Shown: piece by piece, positions 26,027-33,418 of the stretch
Numbering within the stretch: position 1 is the first letter of the stretch
Layout: each line of letters begins with the position of its first letter
Assembly (NCBI GenBank): GCA_902614085.1
Contig: CACMJS010000004.1
Location: 41,736 to 105,735, forward strand
Length of the DNA: 64,000 nt
Direction of reading: 5' to 3'
From: an uncultured Alphaproteobacteria bacterium
GTDB taxonomy: Bacteria > Pseudomonadota > Alphaproteobacteria > HIMB59 > GCA-002718135
Made by a program: the position numbers and the translations under genes
The notes under the pieces: generated by a model
The model's input: only the letters and a program-made list of their open reading frames with translations
Database searches by the model: none
Told to the model about the DNA's origin: nothing

Positions 26027-26034
26027 CCCCCCTT
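26027..26034 (-). promoter_or_regulatory. Shine-Dalgarno run upstream of dppB that fits a non-canonical ATT/ATC start
   Basis: Minus strand AAGGGGGG is followed by TATC and then ATT in frame with DppB. The nearest ATG/GTG/TTG in frame is 37 nt further on at 25989 and has no good ribosome-binding site. An in-frame TAA lies a few codons upstream, so no ATG-initiated alternative exists. Confidence 0.5.
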
Positions 26035-26234
26035 AAAGATACAATCTTAATTCTTAAAGTTTTGTATAAATTAGGTCAACATACAAGCTAAAATTAATAA
26101 TTAATTAATAATTTATACGTTGAATTAAAACGTTATATATGTTTTTATATACTAACTTAAGTTTGTTTTTTGTTAAATTTCTAGAAATTATGAACAAAAA
26201 TCTTAGGTTTTTGTTCAATTATAAGGGAGGACAA
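26035..26234. promoter_or_regulatory. Divergent control region between dppB and the binding-protein gene
   Basis: About 200 bp of very AT-rich DNA without a convincing gene. It holds a perfect 10-bp hairpin at 26191-26217 (TGAACAAAAA / TTTTTGTTCA, 7-nt loop) ending 17 nt before the binding-protein ATG, an ACGTT / AACGT pair near 26117-26133 that could be an operator, and a GGGAGGA ribosome-binding site. It separates two long divergent gene runs and probably carries promoters for both. Exact promoter elements could not be assigned. Confidence 0.55.
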
Positions 26235-27863
26235 ATGAAAAATAAGAAAATAGACAAATACATTGAAGAACAGTCTTCAAAGCTTAAAAAAGGGCTTATC
26301 GACAGAAGACAGTTCATGATGTCTGTCCTTGCTACTGGTGTAACTCTGCCAATAGCTCTATCACTTGCTGATAAAGCTGTTGCTGCTACTCCAAAAAAAG
26401 GTGGGCATCTAAGATGGGCTAATGGTGCAGCTGATACTACAGATACACTTGACCCTGCAACATATCAAAGTTCATTCATGCAAGCTACAGCTTGGTCATA
26501 TCAAAACTGTTTAACAGTTGTTGATTCTGATCATACTATTGTTGGAGAACTTGCTGAGTCAATTGAATCTGATGATGCTCAAACTTGGGTATATAATCTT
26601 CGTAAAGGTGTTGAATTCCATAATGGAAAATCAATGACTGCAGAAGATGTTGTACTCAACTATCAGTATCACATGAATCCAGATACCGCTTCAGCAGCAG
26701 GAGGATTGCTATCTCAAATTGATACAGTCTCAGCTGATGGAAATAACAGAGTTATTTTTAAACTGAAGGGTGCAAATGCCGATTGGCCTGCGATAACTAC
26801 TGATTATCACATTATGATTAAACCAACAAAAGATGGAGTTGTTGATGCTCAATCTACTATTGGAACTGGTCCATACATTATGGATGAATTCAATCCAGGT
26901 GTTGGAGCAAAATTTGGAAAAAGAAATCCAAATTATTTCAAAGGTGATAGTGTTGCACACTTTGATTCAGTTGAAGTAATCGGAATTAATGATCCTGCTA
27001 CTAGACAAGCAGCATTATTAAATGGTGAAATAGACTGGATGAACGGTGTTGACTTAAGAACTGCAAATTTATTAACTAGAGATCCAAATGTTGAAATTAC
27101 TGCAGCATCTGGTTATGCGCACTATACAGCTCCTATGAGATTAAATGTGCCGCCGTTTGATAATTTTGATGTTCGTATGGCAATGAAGTTTGCAATCAAA
27201 AGGCAAGAAATTGTTGATAAGATAATGCTAGGATATGGAACAGTGGGTAATGATCACCCGATCTCTACTGCTCACCCATATCATAATAATGCTTTAGAGC
27301 AGAGAGAGTTCGATGCTGATAAAGCTGCTTATCACTGGAAAAAATCTGGTGTAAGTGGACCAATTGAAATTAGTACTTCTGAGGTTCCTTATGCAGGATG
27401 TACTGATGCAACTAACTTGATAGCAGCATCTGCTCAAGAATGTGGTATCGATCTTCGAGTTAAAAAAGAGCCTGAAGATGGTTACTGGAGTAACGTATGG
27501 AACACTAAAGGTTTCAGTATGAGTTCTTGGGGTGGAAGACCTACAGAAGATATGATGTGGTCTGCTGCATTTACAGATGATACTGAGTGGAATGAAGCTG
27601 CATGGGGTAATCTAGTTCAAACTGATTCAACTGTTCGTTTCAATGAACTTGTTAGATCTGCTAGATCAGAACTTGATGCAGAAAAAAGAAAATCAATGTA
27701 CTGGGAAGCACAAGCTCTTTGTAACTACGATGGTGGTGCAATTGTTTATGCATTTAACCAATACGTTGGTGCTGGTTCTACAAAACTTGCTCACGGTGAA
27801 AATGTTGCTGGTAACTGGGAAAGTGACGGTAACAAACTTTCTGAACGTTGGTGGTTTGCATAA
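26235..27863 (+). CDS. Tat-exported dipeptide/opine-type ABC binding protein (SBP family 5)
   Basis: Periplasmic receptor for the Dpp-type importer encoded divergently. From the ATG at 26235 the protein has 542 residues: a Tat signal with LIDRRQFMMSVLATGVTLPI near residue 25 and a likely cleavage near AVAA, then GGHLRWANGAADTTDTLDPA, VYNLRKGVEFHNGKSMTAEDV and GTGPYIMDEF, all family-5 blocks. An ATG 96 nt upstream is in frame but would add a hydrophobic leader before the Tat signal and lacks a ribosome-binding site, whereas 26235 has GGGAGGA. Tat export suggests folding before export. The ligand is unknown; neighbours suggest a polar methylated compound. Confidence 0.9.
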   Translation: MKNKKIDKYIEEQSSKLKKGLIDRRQFMMSVLATGVTLPIALSLADKAVAATPKKGGHLRWANGAADTTDTLDPATYQSSFMQATAWSYQNCLTVVDSDHTIVGELAESIESDDAQTWVYNLRKGVEFHNGKSMTAEDVVLNYQYHMNPDTASAAGGLLSQIDTVSADGNNRVIFKLKGANADWPAITTDYHIMIKPTKDGVVDAQSTIGTGPYIMDEFNPGVGAKFGKRNPNYFKGDSVAHFDSVEVIGINDPATRQAALLNGEIDWMNGVDLRTANLLTRDPNVEITAASGYAHYTAPMRLNVPPFDNFDVRMAMKFAIKRQEIVDKIMLGYGTVGNDHPISTAHPYHNNALEQREFDADKAAYHWKKSGVSGPIEISTSEVPYAGCTDATNLIAASAQECGIDLRVKKEPEDGYWSNVWNTKGFSMSSWGGRPTEDMMWSAAFTDDTEWNEAAWGNLVQTDSTVRFNELVRSARSELDAEKRKSMYWEAQALCNYDGGAIVYAFNQYVGAGSTKLAHGENVAGNWESDGNKLSERWWFA

Positions 27864-27878
27864 AATTTTAATTTTCTT

Positions 27879-27902
27879 TGTGGCGCATTTAAATGCGCCA
27901 CA
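27879..27902 (+). terminator. Perfect palindrome after the binding-protein gene
   Basis: A 24-nt perfect inverted repeat, GTGGCGCA arms around TTTAAA, lies 16 nt after the binding-protein stop codon and is followed by TTATTTCT. It is by far the most GC-rich hairpin in the window. It probably acts as a leaky terminator or as a 3-prime stabiliser, so that the binding protein is made in excess over the enzymes downstream, the same logic as the hairpin after potF. Confidence 0.75.
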
Positions 27903-27926
27903 TTATTTCTACTAATCTTCCAAAAA

Positions 27927-28850
27927 ATGTTTTTAAAAAATAAGAAATACCTCTTTGATGGAGGTTCTGGTCAAACTTTAATGGAAATGGGTTTAGAAAC
28001 AACCGGTGATCTTTGGTCTGCACAAGCTTTATTAAATGAAAATAATCACCAAATGGTCGTAGATATGCATAAAAATTTTATAAATGCAGGCTCACAATTA
28101 ATTGTCACCTCAAATTTTAGTGTTAGAAGGAGATTATTAAAAAAATACAATTTACTTGATAAATTTGAATTTGGAATAAGATCTGCTGGAGAACTCGCAT
28201 TAAAAGCAAAAAATGAAAGTGATAAAAAAGTTATTCTTGCAGGCTCATTGCCAAATCAAGGTAATACATATTCTCCAATACATTTTGAAACTGATGAAAC
28301 AATATTTAATTATTTTCATGAAATTGCAAAAATATTAAAAGATTACGTTGATATATTTTACTTAGATGTTTTGTGCTCCATCAAAGAAATAAAAATTGCT
28401 CTAGAAGCTTCAAAAGAATTTAATAAACAAGTTCTTGTAGGTGTGCACTTACGTTATGATGGAAAATTACCATCTGGAGAAAGTCTTGATGAACTTTTTG
28501 AAACTATACATAAATTTAATTGTTGCGGCATAATATCAGCTTGCGTATCCCCTGAAATTGTTAATTTGAGTATTCCTATGTTCAATAAACAAAAACTTCC
28601 TTTTGGTTATAAAATGAATTTATTTAAACAACTGCCTACTAGTAATAAAGAAAAATTCAATTCAGAAGGCTTTGAAGGACATTATGATTATATTGATCCC
28701 GTTGAGTTACTTGGCACTCGAAATGAAGAATTTGGAGAAGAAAAATATAAAAAGTTTGTTTTAAATTCTTTAAATGAAGGTGTTACTCTAGTTGGTGGAT
28801 GCTGTGAAGTAAAGCCACGACATATTGAAGCTATTAAGAATTTATTTTAA
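27927..28850 (+). CDS. Homocysteine S-methyltransferase family protein
   Basis: A 307-residue zinc TIM-barrel methyltransferase of the BHMT/MmuM/MetH-N family. The zinc cysteines appear as the Cys in IISACVSPE and the pair in LVGGCCEVKPRHIEAI near the C-terminus; the N-terminus FDGGSGQTLMEMG matches the family opening DGGMGT. Relatives move a methyl group from betaine, S-methylmethionine or similar onto homocysteine. Position right behind the binding-protein gene and before a GcvT-like gene suggests that the imported compound or a product is the methyl donor. Unlike BHMT, no clear betaine-specific aromatic cage can be recognised by eye, so the donor is open. Confidence 0.82.
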   Translation: MFLKNKKYLFDGGSGQTLMEMGLETTGDLWSAQALLNENNHQMVVDMHKNFINAGSQLIVTSNFSVRRRLLKKYNLLDKFEFGIRSAGELALKAKNESDKKVILAGSLPNQGNTYSPIHFETDETIFNYFHEIAKILKDYVDIFYLDVLCSIKEIKIALEASKEFNKQVLVGVHLRYDGKLPSGESLDELFETIHKFNCCGIISACVSPEIVNLSIPMFNKQKLPFGYKMNLFKQLPTSNKEKFNSEGFEGHYDYIDPVELLGTRNEEFGEEKYKKFVLNSLNEGVTLVGGCCEVKPRHIEAIKNLF

Positions 28851-28891
28851 AATTTTTTTTTCATTATTTTGTGATAAGTTGAATAAATTTT

Positions 28892-30121
28892 ATGGGAGAT
28901 TTAGTTAGTAATTACAGATTTGTTGTAAAGCCAGTCATTAAAGAATCTGGAAGATCTTTAGATTTGGCTAGACCCATGAAAATACATCCCCTAACTTATC
29001 AAGAGTTACCATTTAACCCAGAATATACTAACTATGCCGATGGGAGATTTACACTTGAAAAATTATCTCATGCTACAGCAGATGAAATGTATTGGAAAGC
29101 TAGACAAGAAATAATTTTACGTCATACGGGTGAGCATCCATACGAAATCTCTGGTCCGGATGCTGAAAATTTACTTCAACAAATATTTCCTAGAGATATT
29201 TCAAAAGTAAAAATAGGACGATGTTCTTATCAATTTGCTTGTTACCATGATGGAGGAATGATTTCAGATGGATTATTATTAAGATTAGAAAAAAATAAAT
29301 TTTGGTTTGCACAAGGTGATGGACATTTATATAGTTGGTACAAAGCTCATTCGAAAAATTTAGATGTTGAAATTAAAGATCCAAACGTTTGGGTCAGTCA
29401 AATACAAGGACCTAAATCTCTGAAACTTTTAGAGAAACTAGTTGATCAACCATTAAAAAATAGTTTTAATTATTTTGATTGGTTTGAAACTTCAATTGAT
29501 TCAGAAAAAGTGATTATAAGCAGAACAGGGTTTACAAATGAACTTGGCTGGGAAATTTATTTAAGACCAGAAAATGATTCAAAAAAAATTGGAGACTTAA
29601 TTCTCAGTAAAGGCGAAGAAATGGGAATGATTCTAACAGCCTCACCAGGATTTAGATGCAGAAGAATTGAGGCAGGTCTCTTATCTGCAGGGAGAGATTT
29701 TACGAGAGATCGATCTCCATTTGCTGTTGGATTAGGAAAGTTTATAGATTTTAATAAAGGTGATTTTATTGGAAGAGATTATTTACTTAATGCAAGCAAA
29801 GATTGCTTAACATGGGGTATGAGAGTTGAAAATAGTTTTGCATTAGTTGATTCTAAAATTTCTATAAATAATAAAAAAGTTGGAATTGTAACTTCAAGTA
29901 CATGGTCGCCATTTCAAGTTTGTGGTGTTGCTATAGTTCATATGGATAATGCAGAATTTGGACCAGGCACAATAGTAGATGTTAGATGTGATGATGGTAC
30001 TTTACAAAAAGGTGAAATATGTACTTTACCAATGTATGATAAGAAAGGAGAAATACAAAGAGGTTTAAAAGAAGATATTCCGTCTAGCCCTATGCCTTGG
30101 AAGGGTATTTCAAAAAACTAA
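28892..30121 (+). CDS. GcvT-family folate-dependent methyltransferase, first paralogue
   Basis: A 409-residue protein of the aminomethyltransferase (GcvT/DmdA/dimethylglycine-oxidase C-terminal) family. Visible are the folate-binding features SRTGFTNELGWEIYL near residue 210, GFRCRRIEAGLLSAGRDF near 250, and a C-terminal barrel with CGVAIVHMDNAEFGPG. It has an N-terminal extension of about 60 residues relative to classical GcvT. GcvP, GcvH or a linked dehydrogenase domain is not seen here, so it is unlikely to be the glycine-cleavage T protein. A demethylation to 5-methyl- or 5,10-methylene-tetrahydrofolate is the probable chemistry; the donor is unknown. Confidence 0.8.
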   Translation: MGDLVSNYRFVVKPVIKESGRSLDLARPMKIHPLTYQELPFNPEYTNYADGRFTLEKLSHATADEMYWKARQEIILRHTGEHPYEISGPDAENLLQQIFPRDISKVKIGRCSYQFACYHDGGMISDGLLLRLEKNKFWFAQGDGHLYSWYKAHSKNLDVEIKDPNVWVSQIQGPKSLKLLEKLVDQPLKNSFNYFDWFETSIDSEKVIISRTGFTNELGWEIYLRPENDSKKIGDLILSKGEEMGMILTASPGFRCRRIEAGLLSAGRDFTRDRSPFAVGLGKFIDFNKGDFIGRDYLLNASKDCLTWGMRVENSFALVDSKISINNKKVGIVTSSTWSPFQVCGVAIVHMDNAEFGPGTIVDVRCDDGTLQKGEICTLPMYDKKGEIQRGLKEDIPSSPMPWKGISKN

Positions 30122-30154
30122 TATATTTTATAATAGAATTATAAATTATATTAG
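30118..30154 (+). repeat. 37-nt inverted repeat over the GcvT-like stop codon
   Basis: CTAATATA-T-TTTATAAT, loop AGA, ATTATAAA-T-TATATTAG: 16 of 17 positions pair, and the left arm contains the TAA stop of the GcvT-like gene. Almost all pairs are A-U, so stability is moderate. No U-tract follows. It may mark a processing or attenuation point between the first three plus-strand genes and the six-gene run starting at 30170. Confidence 0.55.
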
Positions 30155-30169
30155 AATACAAATATTAAA

Positions 30170-31333
30170 ATGAATGATCTCATTAAAGCTAGCACTAAAA
30201 TCCATACAATAGATGATGCAATTAGGTTATCTAAAAAGAGATTACCAAAATTAGTCTTTGATTTCATTGATGGAGCGTCAGGAGATGATAAACTTGCTGA
30301 AATTAATAGTAAAGCATTAGATCAAATTAGACTTGAACCTAAGGTTTTCAGAAATGTCGAGAATAGAAATTTAAGTAAAAAAATATTTGATTTTCATTTT
30401 GATTATCCATTTGGATTTGCACCAATGGGAATGACAAATCTTTCATGGCCTGAAGCAGATAAAATGATAGCAAAAGAAAGTGCGTATAATAATATTCCAA
30501 CATGTGTTTCAATGGCTTCTAGTACTACGCTTGAAGATATGTTTACTTTTTCAGAAGGTCATTCATGGATGCAAATATATATTTTTCAAAGTGAAGAATT
30601 TATTATGGAATTATTAAAAAGAGCAGAAAGCATTGGATACAAGGTTTTGATCCTCACTGTAGATGTTCCAATTCTTTCAAGAAGGGCCAGAGATGATAGA
30701 AATGGCTTTGGTTATCCATTTAAAATTGGCCCAAAACAATTTTTAGATTTTGCACTACATCCTCAATGGAGCTTAACAACTTTATTTAAAGGTGCTCCAC
30801 AACCAATGAATTATGTTACCTCTAAAAGTGGTGATCAAGTTTTTAGACGAAAAGAAAGTAGAGGAGCAACTGATTGGAATACTCTAAAAAGGGTTCGAGA
30901 CGCTTGGAAAGGAAAATTAATAATCAAAGGAGTAATGAATTCTGAAGATGCTTTGAAAATTAAAGAAGCTGGCGCTGATGCAATTCAAGTATCAAATCAT
31001 GGTGGGAGACAATTAGATAGTGCTACTGCTTCTATTAATGCTTTACCATTAATACGAAAAGCTTTGGGAGATGATTTTCCAATACTTTTTGATAGTGGCA
31101 TTAGAAGTGGTAGTGATATTTTACGAGCATTAGCTCTGGGAGCTAACTTTGTTATGTTTGGTAGACCTTTAATGTATGCTATTGGAGCAGATGGTGCAAG
31201 AGGTCTTAGAAGAATCATTAACCTAATTAAAGAAGAGTTAAGTACAAATCTTGGCTTAGTGGGATTAACCAATATAAATGAAGTTGATAAAAAAATTATA
31301 GCAGAGAAATTTTTTAAGGATATAAAGTATTAA
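30170..31333 (+). CDS. FMN-dependent alpha-hydroxy-acid oxidase/dehydrogenase
   Basis: A 387-residue enzyme of the lactate/glycolate/mandelate family that oxidises an L-2-hydroxy acid to the 2-oxo acid. Seen: FDFIDGASGDD near residue 26, FGFAPMGMTNL, TVDVPILSRRARDDRNGF near 163, and the active-site SNHGGRQLD near residue 275 with the catalytic His and substrate-binding Arg, then FDSGIRSGSDILRALALGA for FMN phosphate. All key residues are present. It opens a tight run with a TPP enzyme 1 nt downstream, suggesting 2-hydroxy acid to 2-oxo acid to aldehyde or acyl product, as in mandelate degradation. LldD-like L-lactate dehydrogenase is the alternative. Confidence 0.88.
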   Translation: MNDLIKASTKIHTIDDAIRLSKKRLPKLVFDFIDGASGDDKLAEINSKALDQIRLEPKVFRNVENRNLSKKIFDFHFDYPFGFAPMGMTNLSWPEADKMIAKESAYNNIPTCVSMASSTTLEDMFTFSEGHSWMQIYIFQSEEFIMELLKRAESIGYKVLILTVDVPILSRRARDDRNGFGYPFKIGPKQFLDFALHPQWSLTTLFKGAPQPMNYVTSKSGDQVFRRKESRGATDWNTLKRVRDAWKGKLIIKGVMNSEDALKIKEAGADAIQVSNHGGRQLDSATASINALPLIRKALGDDFPILFDSGIRSGSDILRALALGANFVMFGRPLMYAIGADGARGLRRIINLIKEELSTNLGLVGLTNINEVDKKIIAEKFFKDIKY

Positions 31334-31334
31334 G

Positions 31335-33077
31335 ATGGGAGATAAAAAGATTAGAGGTGGGGCATTAGTTGCAAGAGCTCTTAAAGACAAAGGTATTGAT
31401 AATGTTTTTACACTTTCTGGAGGTTTTTGTAATCCGGCACTTGAAGGATTTATGGAGTGTCAAATTAATGTAATTAATTGTCCTCATGAACAAATTGCTG
31501 GTCATTTAGCTGATGGTCATACTAGAATATCAAGAAAACCCTCTGTTTGTATTGTTGGACCAGAAGGTTTTGCAAATGCAGTACCCTCAATGATGGAAGC
31601 TTGGGGTGAAAGATCCCCCGTTATTTTTATAACTGGATCTAGCAGCTTAAAAAGACAAGGATCAGGGGGTTTTAAAGAAATAGATGATGTATCTATTGCT
31701 GCACCTTTAACAAAATACAGTGCAAGTATAACAGATGGTAATAGAATAAGGGAGTTCGTAGATAAAGCTTATAGAATTGCAACAAATGGCTATCCTGGTG
31801 CAGTACATTTAAGTGTACCAGTAGATATAATGTTTTCATCATTTGCAGATGATGCAGGTTTAGAAGAAAGACCTTTTACTCATCAAAAGAAACCTTTAGC
31901 AAAAGCTTGGCCTGATCCTGAGAGTTTAAATGAAATATTTAATCTGGCAATTAGTGCGCAAAAACCTGTTTTTATTGGAGGGCATGGTGTTTGGTGGTCT
32001 AGTGCAGAAAAAAAATTAGAACAAGCTGGCTTTGAATTAAACATTCCAATATTTAATATACCATACCATCAAAAGCTTTTAGGTGAAGAGGCAGATACAT
32101 ACATGGGTCTGGCAGATATTCATCAATATCCTCCATCAAAAATGGCTCTAAATGAATCAGATTTGGTTCTTATGATTGGTGCACGTCTTGATAATCAAAT
32201 GAATTTTGGTAATCCTCCACTTTTTCCAAAAAGCACTAAGCTTATTTGTATTAATGGATCGCATGAAGAAATTGAACTAAATAGAGCTGCAGATATTAAT
32301 TTACTTTGTGATCCTGGAGTTTTTTTGGACAAACTCATAGAGTTAAAGAAAAACAGTAAATGGAAATTAAACAATCAATGGTTTGATAAGAATAAAAAAG
32401 AGAAAAAAAATTGGATTGATAAAACATTAGATGAATTAAATAAAGAAACTGAAGAGACGAAAAAAAATGGCGGAAAAATTCATCCTCTTCAATTAGCATT
32501 AGATGTTCAAGAAGTATTAACTGAAAATGATTGGTTAGTTATTGATGGTGGAAATACACATTTCTGGTCTGAGATCGCAATTAATATTGCTGGATCAAAA
32601 GGTAAAAAACTTGGAGGAATATTGCATCCAGGTACTTTCAGTATGTTAGGTGTTGGAGTTCCTTTTGCAGTATCAGCGAAAAATCTTAATCCTAAATCCA
32701 ATGTTGTTTTAATAAGTGGAGATGGTGCATTTTTATCTGGAGGATTGTCAATTGAAGCTGCATTTCAAGAAAAAAAACCTATTGTTGTTGTTATAGATAA
32801 TAATGGAGGTCTTGACTGTATTTCTCAACAACAAGAAAGGTTATTTGAAAGTGGGAAACACTTTGCAACTGATTTTAGAGATATTCCATTTCATTCAATT
32901 TTTGAAGGTTTTGGAGGGCATGGAGAATTAGTTACTAAAAGAGAAGATTTAGCCCCCGCTTTAAAAAGAGCTTTAGAAAGTGGTAAAACTGCATGTGTAA
33001 ATGTTAAGGCTAAAGGTGTTATAAGCCCTATAGTTGCTGCAGTTAGTGATAAAAGAGATAAAGCGTCTATAGAGTAG
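31335..33077 (+). CDS. Thiamine-diphosphate enzyme of the acetolactate synthase/2-hydroxyacyl-CoA lyase/2-oxoacid decarboxylase superfamily
   Basis: A 580-residue TPP enzyme with the three usual domains: the N-terminal Pyr domain with the catalytic Glu in NCPHEQIAGHLADGHTRIS near residue 53, the central domain near FIGGHGVWW, and the C-terminal PP domain with SGDGAFLSGG and VVIDNNGG forming the GDG-NN motif. It lacks the FAD-specific features needed to call acetolactate synthase, and no small subunit gene is adjacent. The partner 1 nt upstream makes 2-oxo acids, so a decarboxylase or carboligase role on the same substrate is likely. Substrate remains unassigned. Confidence 0.82.
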   Translation: MGDKKIRGGALVARALKDKGIDNVFTLSGGFCNPALEGFMECQINVINCPHEQIAGHLADGHTRISRKPSVCIVGPEGFANAVPSMMEAWGERSPVIFITGSSSLKRQGSGGFKEIDDVSIAAPLTKYSASITDGNRIREFVDKAYRIATNGYPGAVHLSVPVDIMFSSFADDAGLEERPFTHQKKPLAKAWPDPESLNEIFNLAISAQKPVFIGGHGVWWSSAEKKLEQAGFELNIPIFNIPYHQKLLGEEADTYMGLADIHQYPPSKMALNESDLVLMIGARLDNQMNFGNPPLFPKSTKLICINGSHEEIELNRAADINLLCDPGVFLDKLIELKKNSKWKLNNQWFDKNKKEKKNWIDKTLDELNKETEETKKNGGKIHPLQLALDVQEVLTENDWLVIDGGNTHFWSEIAINIAGSKGKKLGGILHPGTFSMLGVGVPFAVSAKNLNPKSNVVLISGDGAFLSGGLSIEAAFQEKKPIVVVIDNNGGLDCISQQQERLFESGKHFATDFRDIPFHSIFEGFGGHGELVTKREDLAPALKRALESGKTACVNVKAKGVISPIVAAVSDKRDKASIE

Positions 33078-33080
33078 GTT

Positions 33081-33416
33081 ATGGCAATTTTTTCTACACA
33101 TTTACTAAACTCAATAGATGGTACGCATGCAAGTGATGTAGAAATTGTTATTTATAAAGTAAATAATAATAACAAAGTTGTATTTCTAGAAGATAAAACA
33201 GATAGCTCTGGAAGAATGCTTAAAGAATTTGAATTAACGAAAGAAGATTGTGAAAGTGATTATGAAATGATAATTAATTCTGGTAAATATTTTAGAAATA
33301 CTAGTGAAATAATTAATTCAATAAGTGTTAAATTTAAAATGAAAGATCCTCTTAAAAAATATCACATACCTTTAATTGTTTCTCCGAATGGATACTCAAT
33401 ATGGTGGTCTAAATAA
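33081..33416 (+). CDS. Transthyretin/5-hydroxyisourate-hydrolase-like protein with altered C-terminus
   Basis: A 111-residue protein clearly of the HIUase/TTR fold. His7 (FSTHLL), Arg45 (SSGRMLKE) and His95 (YHIPLIVSPNGYS) match the catalytic His-Arg-His of 5-hydroxyisourate hydrolase. The family ends in YRGS, which forms part of the active site; this one ends SIWWSK. No urate oxidase, OHCU decarboxylase, allantoinase or purine transporter is near. The gene is 3 nt after the TPP enzyme and 2 nt before the DmdA-like gene, inside a six-gene run. I infer a relative recruited to another hydrolysis or binding task. HIUase proper is possible but disfavoured. Confidence 0.75.
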   Translation: MAIFSTHLLNSIDGTHASDVEIVIYKVNNNNKVVFLEDKTDSSGRMLKEFELTKEDCESDYEMIINSGKYFRNTSEIINSISVKFKMKDPLKKYHIPLIVSPNGYSIWWSK

Positions 33417-33418
33417 AA

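Noticed and set aside
26139..26234. A start 96 nt upstream for the Tat binding protein
   Set aside because: It would place a hydrophobic segment before the Tat signal, has no ribosome-binding site and overlaps the leader hairpin; the ATG at 26235 has GGGAGGA and the normal signal.
27864..27926. Possible SAM-type riboswitch before the homocysteine-methyltransferase-like gene
   Set aside because: The 63-nt gap holds only the GC-rich palindrome and a short AT stretch; I see no pseudoknot-type or multi-stem layout of known SAM riboswitches.
31335..33077. Acetolactate synthase large subunit
   Set aside because: No small subunit or branched-chain amino acid genes are adjacent, and the operon partners are a hydroxyacid oxidase and demethylases, so only the superfamily is claimed.
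33081..33416. Plain 5-hydroxyisourate hydrolase of purine degradation
   Set aside because: The YRGS tail is missing and no other urate or allantoin gene is near; the safer call is an HIUase-like protein of unknown role.
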